Origin: CAZPHU01 sp964419255
GTDB lineage: Bacteria > Fibrobacterota > Chitinivibrionia > Chitinivibrionales > CAYFVL01
Assembly: GCA_964419255.1 (NCBI GenBank)
Contig: CAYQOU010000047.1
Span: 1 to 31,468 of the forward strand
Reading direction: 5' to 3'
Length of the DNA: 31,468 bases
The notes under the pieces were generated by a model. That model did not search any database and was not told the origin of the DNA. It saw only the letters and a program-made list of their open reading frames with translations. The first letter of the stretch is position 1. Each line of letters begins with the position of its first letter. Positions 8,066 through 15,277 of the stretch are shown piece by piece. The position numbers and the translations under genes were made by a program.

Positions 8066-8584
8066 TCAGAGGTTATCGTTGTCCAAACCCGCAGCAAAAT
8101 CGATGTTAATACTTCGGCATGATGTGATAAGTTTGCGGTAGTTCACCCCCGCCTGATCAAACATTCGTTTGGATGCTTTGACGCTGTCAGTATCGGCGTA
8201 TTTATCCGAAAGATACACCACCTCACTTATTCCAGACTGAATAATGACTTTAGCACATTCGTTGCATGGGAAAAGGGCAACATAGATACTGCACCCGCAA
8301 AGATCGGCGCTGATACTGTTAAGAACCGCATTGAGCTCAGCATGACAGACATAGGGATATTTGGTATCAAGAAAGCACCCTTCACGATCCCAGGGCAGAT
8401 CATCATCAGAGCACCCGCTGGGGAAACCATTGTAGCCGACTCCAACGATTTTCTTCTTTCTATTCACGATACAGGCGCCGACCTGCGTATTGGGATCCTT
8501 GCTGCGCTGCGCCGACATAAGCGCCACACCCATGAAATACTCATCCCAACTCAAGTAGTCCGTTCGTTTAGACACCAATCCCAC
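8066..8584 (-). CDS. Deoxycytidylate (dCMP) deaminase
   Basis: 172 residues from a GTG at 8584, with AGGAG 9 bases upstream. The zinc-deaminase motif is intact: HAELNAV (His81, Glu83) and PCNEC (Cys107, Cys110). The N-terminus SWDEYFMGVALMSAQRSKDPNTQVGA is the ComEB/dCMP deaminase signature; the conserved YNGFPSGCSDDD loop follows. It converts dCMP to dUMP to feed thymidylate synthesis. The gene lies 31 bases downstream of rpiB on the same strand and is probably cotranscribed with it, a pairing also seen in other bacteria. Confidence 0.94.
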   Translation of the reverse strand: MGLVSKRTDYLSWDEYFMGVALMSAQRSKDPNTQVGACIVNRKKKIVGVGYNGFPSGCSDDDLPWDREGCFLDTKYPYVCHAELNAVLNSISADLCGCSIYVALFPCNECAKVIIQSGISEVVYLSDKYADTDSVKASKRMFDQAGVNYRKLITSCRSINIDFAAGLDNDNL

Positions 8585-8615
8585 GACATCTTACTCCTGT
8601 TTTTCAGACCTAATA

Positions 8616-9065
8616 TTATTGTTTATCCACAATTGTATCAAGCATCTCGATACGTCTGCTGTGCCGACCACCGGCAAAAGGAGTCTCCAGCCATGCCTTC
8701 AAAATTTTCGAGGCCGTTTCGGTGCTTGTGATACGTCCACCCAATACAAGAACATTGGAATCATTATGCTCCCGTGACAAATATGCCATCTCCTCTGTCA
8801 GGCAGAGAGCTGCCCTGACTCCTCTGAATCTGTTAGCCGCTATGGAAGCTCCAATACCAGCACCACAGATGGCGATTCCGCGCTGGTAATTACCCTTGCT
8901 GATCTCTTTACCAATTTTCCCGGCATATAAGGGATAGTCGGTTGAATCGATGCTATGAGTACCGATGTCATTGTAAGGCACCCCTGTTTTCTCCAGCTCG
9001 GACTTGATAAATTCTTTCATTTTGAAACCGGCATGATCACTACCGATAATAATTGGCTCTTTCAT
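8616..9065 (-). CDS. rpiB: Ribose-5-phosphate isomerase B
   Basis: 149 residues, the usual size of the RpiB/LacAB family. Seen: GSDHAGFKMKEFI (DHAG at 10-13), DSTDYPLYA, the catalytic cysteine in ICGAGIGASIAANR (Cys67), and REHNDSNVLVLGGR near the C-terminus. It interconverts ribose 5-phosphate and ribulose 5-phosphate in the pentose phosphate pathway. The family usually reads CGTGIG where this protein has CGAGIG, a mild change next to the catalytic Cys. It starts at an ATG with only a weak GAG ribosome site and is followed by the dCMP deaminase. The 244-base gap to the divergent sigma factor holds no other gene I can see. Confidence 0.94.
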   Translation of the reverse strand: MKEPIIIGSDHAGFKMKEFIKSELEKTGVPYNDIGTHSIDSTDYPLYAGKIGKEISKGNYQRGIAICGAGIGASIAANRFRGVRAALCLTEEMAYLSREHNDSNVLVLGGRITSTETASKILKAWLETPFAGGRHSRRIEMLDTIVDKQ

Positions 9066-9309
9066 GAACGTTTCTCATCAGATTAAATGTAGAACATTAC
9101 TTATCAACTCGGTATTATCCCGGAAGTGATTTCAATATACTTTTCGTCTGAGGGCAAATTCACCTGTATTTAGGTTCAGTGATCAGCTATACTGTTCAAT
9201 GCTACATTCAATGGATTTCGAAGGAGGATGGTCATTTTCATCCCCGGCTTCGTACTATATATGTTTTTTCTGTAACAAAGTGCCGCTACCGTCAGTCTAA
9301 GGACTAGAA

Positions 9310-9834
9310 ATGAACGAGATAAACAGTGAAGTAATTCACTCAGCAGCGCAAGGCGATCAGAAGGCTTTTAAGGCCCTGTACGACCATTATAACGAGTATG
9401 TCTGGGCGGTTATCTACAGGGCGTCCAATGGTGACATCGAAATGGCAAAGCAGATTATGCAGGATGTTTTTGTGAAGGTTCACCGATCCCTGAAAAAATT
9501 TCGGTTTCAATCCGCTTTTTCGACCTGGCTCTTTCGCATAACTTACACGACCTCCAGCAGCCGACTGAAAAAAAGAGGTCTGTTTAACAAAAGACACGAA
9601 GAGCTCACCGATCAGACGGAAGATAAAAAATCGTTTGCCAGTGAAGACAGGATGTTTTTAAACCATATACTTCGTTCTCTTTCGCCACAGGAACGTTTCC
9701 TTCTGGTTGCCAGGGAAGTTAACAACATGAGCTTTGACGAGCTGGCACAGATCACCGGGAAGTCGGAAGGGGCTCTTCGAACACAGGTACACAGATTAAA
9801 AAATCAACTACGCAAAGGATACACCTATGAGTAG
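9310..9834 (+). CDS. ECF-type RNA polymerase sigma factor
   Basis: 174 residues with sigma-70 region 2 at about 20-90 (LYDHYNEYVWAVIYR, AKQIMQDVFVKVHRSLKKFR, STWLFRITY) and region 4 at about 118-168 (LSPQERFLLVAREVNNMSFDELAQITG then ALRTQVHRLKNQLRKG). There is no region 3 and no extra domain, so it is an extracytoplasmic-function sigma. AAGGA lies 7 bases before the ATG. Its stop overlaps the next small membrane protein by 8 bases, and a Spy/CpxP-like gene follows, so the three form an operon with a likely role in envelope stress. The ECF subgroup cannot be assigned by eye. Confidence 0.92.
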   Translation: MNEINSEVIHSAAQGDQKAFKALYDHYNEYVWAVIYRASNGDIEMAKQIMQDVFVKVHRSLKKFRFQSAFSTWLFRITYTTSSSRLKKRGLFNKRHEELTDQTEDKKSFASEDRMFLNHILRSLSPQERFLLVAREVNNMSFDELAQITGKSEGALRTQVHRLKNQLRKGYTYE

Positions 9835-10165
9835 CGAACACGAAGTCCAAAAAGGATTGGCCGATGTTCCTTCCGTACCGCAGGAGCTTTACGACAATAT
9901 TTCCACGGCAATCATTCGACGGGAAAGAGTTATCAGAGGCCTTCGAATACTGACCGCAGTCGTGGTTATTTGTCTAGGGGTCCTAAGCTTTGCCACCTAT
10001 AATCGATCAGTACCTGCGTATACTTATTCAGATACTCAAACCAGCAGGGTTGTTGAGGATGAGCTGCAGATTATCCAGGACTACCTCAATGGAGAAAGTA
10101 TCGAAGCTGAACTGGAAGAATATGCTGTGCTTGATCCGTTTCTTTTTATCAATAGCGAACAATAA
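9827..10165 (+). CDS. Small single-pass membrane protein, probable anti-sigma partner
   Basis: 112 residues beginning MSSEHEVQKGLADVP. A short cytosolic N-terminus (about 1-38) with basic residues RRERVIRGLR is followed by one membrane helix (about 40-58, ILTAVVVICLGVLSFATY) and an acidic extracytoplasmic tail rich in Glu/Asp. It overlaps the sigma-factor gene by 8 bases, implying coupled translation, which is the usual layout of a membrane anti-sigma factor. No HxxxCxxC zinc motif is present, so a classic ZAS domain is not visible; the anti-sigma role rests on position and topology. I do not recognise a named family. Confidence 0.72.
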   Translation: MSSEHEVQKGLADVPSVPQELYDNISTAIIRRERVIRGLRILTAVVVICLGVLSFATYNRSVPAYTYSDTQTSRVVEDELQIIQDYLNGESIEAELEEYAVLDPFLFINSEQ

Positions 10166-10179
10166 AAAAGGAGTTTCAG

Positions 10180-10656
10180 ATGACACTCAAACAGTTTCTT
10201 ATCAGTGGCGTGGTAATTCTTTTTGCCGGCACTCAAATCGTTGCCAAAGGACCGGCGAATACCAGGGGCTGCCATGCAAAAAAGGGTGCTAAGCAATACC
10301 GAATGATACAGGAGCTTGATCTGACCGAGCAGCAACAGGAGCAACTCAAGCAGCTTCACGAAGAGATGAAGCAGACTCGCAGAGATCATTGGACAAATGT
10401 GAAAGAAGTTCGCAGGCAGATACGTGAAGAGCTGCAAAAGGAAAACCCCGACCAGACTGATCTCGATCAGTACGCGGAACGGAATGGAGAGTTGGCGAAG
10501 CTTTTTTCACAGAAGCGCAGCACACACATTCTTCAAATCAAGAACATACTCACCGATGAACAATTCCAAAAGATGATGGAATTGAAGGACTCACGAAAAT
10601 ACAGACAAAAGAACAGAAGATACCAAAAATGCCCAAAAGAAGGAAAAGTTCAGTGA
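10180..10656 (+). CDS. Spy/CpxP-like periplasmic LTXXQ protein
   Basis: 158 residues with a signal peptide (MTLKQFLISGVVILFAGTQIVA, cleavage probably near 22). The mature part is charged and helical, with two LTXXQ motifs at 48-52 (LTEQQ) and 124-128 (LTDEQ), the signature of the Spy/CpxP/Zra-like family of periplasmic chaperones and stress sensors. A basic lysine/arginine-rich tail ends the protein. AAGGAG stands 8 bases before the ATG and the gap to the upstream gene is 14 bases, so it belongs to the ECF sigma operon. A strong terminator follows. It could be a chaperone or a sensor feeding back on the sigma factor. Confidence 0.82.
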   Translation: MTLKQFLISGVVILFAGTQIVAKGPANTRGCHAKKGAKQYRMIQELDLTEQQQEQLKQLHEEMKQTRRDHWTNVKEVRRQIREELQKENPDQTDLDQYAERNGELAKLFSQKRSTHILQIKNILTDEQFQKMMELKDSRKYRQKNRRYQKCPKEGKVQ

Positions 10657-10681
10657 ATTGATTTCAGGCCATAATCGTAAT

Positions 10682-10718
10682 AAAAAGGATCAGAGTAATT
10701 TAGCTCTGATCCTTTTTT
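10682..10718 (+). terminator. Rho-independent terminator after the ECF sigma operon
   Basis: A 14-bp perfect stem (AAAAAGGATCAGAG at 10682-10695 with CTCTGATCCTTTTT at 10704-10717) with an 8-base loop ends in a run of six T (10713-10718). It lies 25 bases after the Spy/CpxP-like stop. The A-run on the left arm would also allow weak function on the other strand. Confidence 0.9.
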
Positions 10719-10808
10719 CATATACATGGATTCATATGAAGAAGTTCCGAAAGAGTGTCAGTTCTGGTTTTAGATGTTTTTTTGAATTAATTTATATAGT
10801 AAATTGAG

Positions 10809-10951
10809 TGATTCTCGTTAGGCGATTCACACAATCCCTTGGGGCACAAGGGCTTCAGCAATCTTGAAAATCGTTGGGGGAAATACTCCGCACGATTGCT
10901 TCAACCTTTAGGGCCTCAAAGTATTGCGCGACTTATCCGCTCGGAGCCGCT
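10809..10951. repeat. Dispersed intergenic repeat, long copy A (~143 bp)
   Basis: Fills most of the 294-base gap between the terminator and the histidine kinase gene. Aligning 50 bases from 10822 with 50 bases from 27150 gives 44 identities, including a shared 17-base run AAGGGCTTCAGCAATCT. The right end ATCCGCTCGGAGCCGCT matches copy C. Internally, GCAATC and GATTGC are inverted and could pair. No ORF or tRNA is visible in it. Confidence 0.78.
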
Positions 10952-11012
10952 GAATTCAGGCTAGTGTCTCCCGCTGTAAGAACAATTAATGCAATGATGT
11001 TGGAGTAAAGGC

Positions 11013-12482
11013 ATGAGCAGACCTCTTCATGTATTATTCATAGAAGATTCGGAAGATGATTATATAATCCTTTCTCATCATCTTGAAAAGTCAGGATTTG
11101 ATGTCAGAAAGAAGCGAGTGTACGATCTCGATGAACTCAAAAAAAGTCTTAGAGAAGAGAGTTGGGATGTTGTTATCGCCGACTATATGATTCCCGGTCT
11201 TGATGCGATAGATGTGTTTAAAGCTGTAAAGGATACCGGATTAAACCTTCCGTTTATAGTTGTTTCGGGTCAGATTCAGGATGATAAAGCAGCAGAGGTG
11301 ATGCATGATGGGGCTCATGATTTTGTCACCAAAGCAAACCTCTCCAGGCTTATACCGGCCATTCATCGTGAAATGAGCGGTGCCAGAGAGCGGGATGAAC
11401 ATGATAAGCTGCGCCGGGAGCTGGTGCAGAGCCGAACCGACTACCGGACTCTTACCGAGAGTATCAGTGACTATTTTTTTGCGCTTGATGATCAATTTCA
11501 GATTTCTTTCTGGAATCCCGCCTGCGAGGAAAAGACGGGTTTACGTTCTGAGCAGGTGTTGGGAAAATCTCTCTACGAGATCTTATCCGATATAAAAGGT
11601 TCCTCCTTTGACCAGATTATGCATAAGGCGCTTGAGAGTAAAAGCGTACAGCGATGCAGGGATACCTATAGGGAGATCTTTTTTGAGATGACCGTCTACC
11701 CCGCCACCAATGGCATTGCCATATTGGCTCGAGATGATACGGATAAATACAAGGCCGAACACCTTCGGCGGAAACAGGAGGAAATGCAACGTCAGATGGA
11801 GCTAAACAAACGACTTCGTCACCTCGGGCAGCTCGCATCAGGAGTGGCGCATGAGGTGCGAAATCCCTTGAATGCGATAATGTCCCTGGCGACGGCTCTG
11901 TTTGATGAACTGGAGGGTAATGAGGATCTTCTTCTGTATAAGAAACATATGCTGTCTCAGGTCGACAGGTTATCCAAGCTAATGGAAGACCTCCTGGCGA
12001 TGGGGAAACCGATTTCAATGGAAGATTTCAGCCGCCTGAACCTGAGAGAGATAATCGAAAGCTCTGCCGAGTTCTGGAATCAAACCAAATCCAGTCATAC
12101 TCTGACTCTTTCTTTTGCTCCCGAAAAACAGTTCATGATCCATGGAGTCAGTTCCAAACTTGAGCAAGTCATCACTAATATTCTTGATAATGCTGCACAG
12201 CACAGTCCTGAAAAATCCGAAATACAGATTCACTTAGATTCTGACAGCAACCAACACGTGTGCACAATAGTCGATCGGGGAAGTGGATTGTCAGAAGAGG
12301 CGATTGAGCATCTTTTTGAACCCTTTTATACATCACGTCGGAATGGAACCGGTCTGGGTTTGGGGATCGTAAAAAACATTGTCGAAAGCCATGGTGGCAC
12401 CATTGACCTGCGAAATAATACAGACGGCCCCGGATGCATCGTTGAAATTCGGCTGCCCCATCATATCGAAAGCGCGCTATAA
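11013..12482 (+). CDS. REC-PAS-histidine kinase (N-terminal receiver, no DNA-binding output)
   Basis: 489 residues. Domains in order: receiver domain (about 4-122; acidic pair Glu11-Asp12, phospho-acceptor Asp57 in VVIADYMIPG, Ser85, Lys107), PAS domain (about 138-245; WNPACEEKTG), HisKA with phospho-accepting His280 in GVAHEVRNPL, and HATPase (N-box EQVITNILDNAAQH around 384-397, G1 DRGSG at 421-425, G2 GTGLGL at 445-450). No membrane segment, so it is cytosolic and presumably driven by phosphorylation of its own receiver or by a PAS signal. No response-regulator partner is adjacent. Its last codons form one unit of an 18-base direct duplication. A GGAGTAAAGGC stretch precedes the ATG. Confidence 0.93.
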   Translation: MSRPLHVLFIEDSEDDYIILSHHLEKSGFDVRKKRVYDLDELKKSLREESWDVVIADYMIPGLDAIDVFKAVKDTGLNLPFIVVSGQIQDDKAAEVMHDGAHDFVTKANLSRLIPAIHREMSGARERDEHDKLRRELVQSRTDYRTLTESISDYFFALDDQFQISFWNPACEEKTGLRSEQVLGKSLYEILSDIKGSSFDQIMHKALESKSVQRCRDTYREIFFEMTVYPATNGIAILARDDTDKYKAEHLRRKQEEMQRQMELNKRLRHLGQLASGVAHEVRNPLNAIMSLATALFDELEGNEDLLLYKKHMLSQVDRLSKLMEDLLAMGKPISMEDFSRLNLREIIESSAEFWNQTKSSHTLTLSFAPEKQFMIHGVSSKLEQVITNILDNAAQHSPEKSEIQIHLDSDSNQHVCTIVDRGSGLSEEAIEHLFEPFYTSRRNGTGLGLGIVKNIVESHGGTIDLRNNTDGPGCIVEIRLPHHIESAL

Positions 12483-12506
12483 GGCTCCAGCGCGCTATAG
12501 GGCTCC
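12471..12506 (+). repeat. 18-bp tandem duplication spanning the histidine-kinase stop codon
   Basis: AGCGCGCTATAAGGCTCC at 12471-12488 is followed directly by AGCGCGCTATAGGGCTCC at 12489-12506, with one mismatch. The first unit encodes the final Ser-Ala-Leu and the stop of the kinase, so the duplication lies at the 3' end between two convergent genes. Confidence 0.9.
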
Positions 12507-12509
12507 GGT

Positions 12510-13433
12510 TCATTCCGGATTTCCCGAACGAGGATGAGCCTGGCGATAGGTTTTAAGTAACTGTTCTTTTGAGACATGCGTGTAAACCTGGGTTGTTCCC
12601 AGGGAAGCATGCCCCAGAAGCTCTTTTACCGCACGGATATCCGCTCCGGCATCCATGAGATGAGTGGCAAAGGAGTGTCGCAATACGTGAGGGCTCTTTT
12701 TCTTCTGCCGGCTGACTGCAGCGAGCTGCTTTTCGACTACCCGTTGAATGGTTCGTCGTGAAAGCCGCTCTCCTTTGTTGTTGATGAAAAGTGGCAGATT
12801 CTTTCCTGGACCGTGCGGGCGTGCCCGGACATAGAGTTCTGTTGCTTGGATTGCATCGGGAGTAACGGGTACAATACGCTCCTTTTTGCCTTTGCCGACC
12901 ACACGGATGAGTGCTCGCTTTTTATCGATTACTCCGGTATCAAGCCCGTGCAGTTCGCTGAGCCTTAATCCGGTACCATAAAACAGCTCGACAATAGCTT
13001 TATCCCGCAGGGCAGTCCAACCACATTTCTGCACAGATTCGATATCGGTTTCCGCAAGCGCCTCAGTCTGGTTAAGGGTAAGAAAACTCGGCAGTGGTTT
13101 GTCCAATTTCGGTGCAGACAGCGTTTTTGCCGGATTAGCCGATAAATAGTCGAATCTTACACAGAATTTGCAGAATGACTTGATAGCAGCAACCTTTCGG
13201 GCAAGCGTACGCGCTTTTATATCCTGCTCGCTGAGCGAAAAGATAAAGGACCGCAACACGCCTTTTTTCATTATACGGTCAAATGGCAGGCCGGAGAAGT
13301 GCTGTGTAACGAAAAGCTTCAGCTGGGTAAGATCACGCCGATACCCGTCGATTGTGTGTGAAGAGTACCGCTGTTGTTTTGTTATGTACTGGATAAAATC
13401 ATTTACGACGACATCGAGCACGGTCTTATCCAT
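12510..13433 (-). CDS. xerC: Tyrosine recombinase, XerC/XerD type
   Basis: 307 residues, typical of Xer recombinases. An N-terminal SAM-like core-binding domain (about 5-105) precedes the catalytic domain with the full set of catalytic residues: Arg157 (GTGLRLSELHGL), Lys181 (VGKGKKERIVPV), His249 and Arg252 (HVLRHSFATHLMDAGA), His275 (LLGHASLGTTQVYTH) and nucleophile Tyr284. Such enzymes resolve chromosome dimers at dif; the length and sequence favour a housekeeping Xer over a phage integrase. GAGGT sits 7 bases before the ATG. XerC and XerD cannot be separated by eye. No att or dif site is recognised nearby; a dispersed repeat lies just upstream of the gene. Confidence 0.9.
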   Translation of the reverse strand: MDKTVLDVVVNDFIQYITKQQRYSSHTIDGYRRDLTQLKLFVTQHFSGLPFDRIMKKGVLRSFIFSLSEQDIKARTLARKVAAIKSFCKFCVRFDYLSANPAKTLSAPKLDKPLPSFLTLNQTEALAETDIESVQKCGWTALRDKAIVELFYGTGLRLSELHGLDTGVIDKKRALIRVVGKGKKERIVPVTPDAIQATELYVRARPHGPGKNLPLFINNKGERLSRRTIQRVVEKQLAAVSRQKKKSPHVLRHSFATHLMDAGADIRAVKELLGHASLGTTQVYTHVSKEQLLKTYRQAHPRSGNPE

Positions 13434-13469
13434 GCGTGTACCTCATTTTCTTTCGTTTACCTGTTTTAA

Positions 13470-13613
13470 GCGATTCTCACGCGGGCAATGCGCACAGTTA
13501 TCTGGTTCCCAGACGCTTCTGCAACCTTCAAAATGCTTGAGAGTGTGTTTCACGCAATTACTTCATCCCTACTGCCTTCACCAGTTTGCAGTACTCATCC
13601 GCCCAGAGCCGCT
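13470..13613. repeat. Dispersed intergenic repeat, long copy C (~144 bp)
   Basis: Lies in the 314-base gap between divergent xerC and rmlA. The left end GCGATTCTCACGCGGG and the right end ACTCATCCGCCCAGAGCCGC match the same ends at 8023, 10809 and 27136; the interior is more diverged but keeps the TTC..GCAA..CTT..AAAAT and CGCAATTACTTCA blocks. The two ends are imperfect inverted repeats (AGCGATTCT against AGCGGCTCT). The rest of the gap (13614-13747) is AT-rich leader for rmlA with no gene seen. Confidence 0.7.
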
Positions 13614-13747
13614 AAACATAGGTACTAATAATATAGTACTGGAATTATCATGTTTCAAAAACAGTAGTAAAAAGATTATGTCTCTTATTTTTCTTCAATT
13701 TATTTTACTCTATTCTGACTTTGAACTGTCTATCTGAGGGGCTTTGG

Positions 13748-14635
13748 ATGAAACGAAAAGGAATAATTCTGGCCGGCGGAACCGGGTCGAGACTGTTTCC
13801 CATCACCTTGGGGGTGAGCAAACAACTTATACCCGTCTACGATAAACCGATGATTTATTATCCGCTATCCATATTGATGCTTTCGCAGATACGGGATATC
13901 CTTATAATTACCACTCCCGAGGATGCTGCAAGTTTCCGCCGTCTTCTCGGTGATGGTAATCAATGGGGAATCACTATTCGCTATGCGGTTCAACCCCGCC
14001 CCGAGGGCTTGGCCCAGGCTTTTATCATTGGAAAAGAGTTTATCGGTGACGATCCTGTGACTCTCATTCTTGGTGACAACATATTCTGGGGCCATGATCT
14101 TGTTAAACAGCTCAAGCAGGCTTCCTCGTCCGTTTCCGGCGCAACCGTTTTCGGCTACTGGGTAAAAGATCCGAACAGATATGGCGTTGTTGAGGTGGAT
14201 TCATCGGGCAAAGCTACAAGCCTCGAGGAGAAACCGGCCAATCCCCGTTCAAATTATGCTGTCACCGGGTTGTATTTTTATGATAACCGGGTCATAGATT
14301 TTGCCACCACTCTCAAGCCTTCTGCGCGGGGAGAGTACGAAATTACCGATCTGAACCGGTTGTACATGGAAGCCGGTGAGCTGGAGGTCCAGCTGCTCGG
14401 ACGGGGAGTTGCATGGCTTGATACAGGAACACATGAGGCGATGCTTCAGGCCTCTACGTTTGTGGAGACAATCGAAAATCGCCAGGGCTTGAAAGTCTCC
14501 TGTCCCGAGGAGATTGCGTTCCGTTATGGTTTTATAGATCGCGATCAGGTGATTCGGCTGGCCGAGCCGATGCTAAAAAACAGTTATGGTCAGTATCTGA
14601 TGCACCTTATCGAAGAAGATGTCGCTTTGGACTAG
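13748..14635 (+). CDS. rfbA: Glucose-1-phosphate thymidylyltransferase
   Basis: 295 residues from the ATG at 13748 (MKRKGIILAGGTGSRLFPIT), with GAGGGG about 7 bases upstream; the frame opens earlier at a TTG but the family starts here. Seen: nucleotide-binding loop GGTGSRLFP (10-18), KQLIPVYDKPMIYYPLS, LGDNIFWGHDL, and GVVEVD...SLEEKPANPRSNYAVTGLYFYD, all hallmarks of RmlA. It makes dTDP-glucose from dTTP and glucose 1-phosphate, the first step to dTDP-rhamnose and related sugars. rfbC follows 31 bases on; rfbB and rfbD are not in the window. Confidence 0.96.
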   Translation: MKRKGIILAGGTGSRLFPITLGVSKQLIPVYDKPMIYYPLSILMLSQIRDILIITTPEDAASFRRLLGDGNQWGITIRYAVQPRPEGLAQAFIIGKEFIGDDPVTLILGDNIFWGHDLVKQLKQASSSVSGATVFGYWVKDPNRYGVVEVDSSGKATSLEEKPANPRSNYAVTGLYFYDNRVIDFATTLKPSARGEYEITDLNRLYMEAGELEVQLLGRGVAWLDTGTHEAMLQASTFVETIENRQGLKVSCPEEIAFRYGFIDRDQVIRLAEPMLKNSYGQYLMHLIEEDVALD

Positions 14636-14666
14636 TTTTTTCATTTAAGACTGATGAGTGAATATT

Positions 14667-15212
14667 ATGGAGTTTATACCCACGCCGCTAAATGATTTAT
14701 GGATTATACAACCGAAGGTTTTCAAAGACAATCGAGGTTTCTTTCTTGAATCTTTTTCCCACAAATGGTTCCAGGCCCAGAATATACCGATTAACTTTGT
14801 GCAGGACAACCACTCCTTATCAGTGAAGAGGGGTGTGCTGCGGGGTCTTCATTTTCAAAAACCTCCGGCAGCTCAAAGTAAGTTGATCCGTGTCGTGAGT
14901 GGTGCCATCTATGATGTTGCTGTCGACTTGCGAAAGAATTCCCCAAATTTCGGCCAGTGGTTTGCGGCTGAGCTGAGTGCCGAGAATTTCCGCATGCTTT
15001 TAGTCCCGGCAGGCTTCGCCCATGGTTTTTGTACACTTACCGATAACACTGAAGTAATATATAAGGTAGATGCATACTATTCTCCCGAAAACGACAGAGG
15101 AATCAGGTGGAATGATCCGGCGTTAAATATCACCTGGCCGGTAAAGGAGCCGATTCTTTCTGAAAAAGATTCACGTTTGCCATTTCTATCAGATACGGAC
15201 ACCCCCTTCTGA
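14667..15212 (+). CDS. rfbC: dTDP-4-dehydrorhamnose 3,5-epimerase
   Basis: 181 residues from the ATG at 14667 (MEFIPTPLNDLWIIQPKVF), which aligns with the family start; a GTG three codons earlier (14658) is the alternative. Seen: FKDNRGFFLESF, the catalytic-histidine block RGVLRGLHFQKPPAAQSKLIRV (His62), GAIYDVAVDLRKNSPNFG, VPAGFAHGFCTL and YKVDAYYSPENDRGIRWNDP. It epimerises C3 and C5 of dTDP-4-keto-6-deoxyglucose. It follows rfbA closely and is likely in one transcript with it. Only the first and third rhamnose-pathway enzymes are here. Confidence 0.95.
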   Translation: MEFIPTPLNDLWIIQPKVFKDNRGFFLESFSHKWFQAQNIPINFVQDNHSLSVKRGVLRGLHFQKPPAAQSKLIRVVSGAIYDVAVDLRKNSPNFGQWFAAELSAENFRMLLVPAGFAHGFCTLTDNTEVIYKVDAYYSPENDRGIRWNDPALNITWPVKEPILSEKDSRLPFLSDTDTPF

Positions 15213-15277
15213 TACCGAATATTCACTCTAACCCTTGCTGATACTGATCACTTTCAGATTATTGGCTTCATAGCATT

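Noticed and set aside
9271..9300. ECF-type autoregulatory promoter (TGTAACA and GTCTAA) before the sigma gene
   Set aside because: The spacing is reasonable, but the predicted start at about 9307 would exclude the AAGGA ribosome site at 9299-9303 from the message; the match to an ECF consensus is too loose.
13168..13737. 189-codon plus-strand frame running from xerC antisense into the xerC-rmlA gap
   Set aside because: Its first half is the complement of the recombinase and its second half reads through repeat copy C and AT-rich leader; no motif or ribosome site supports it.
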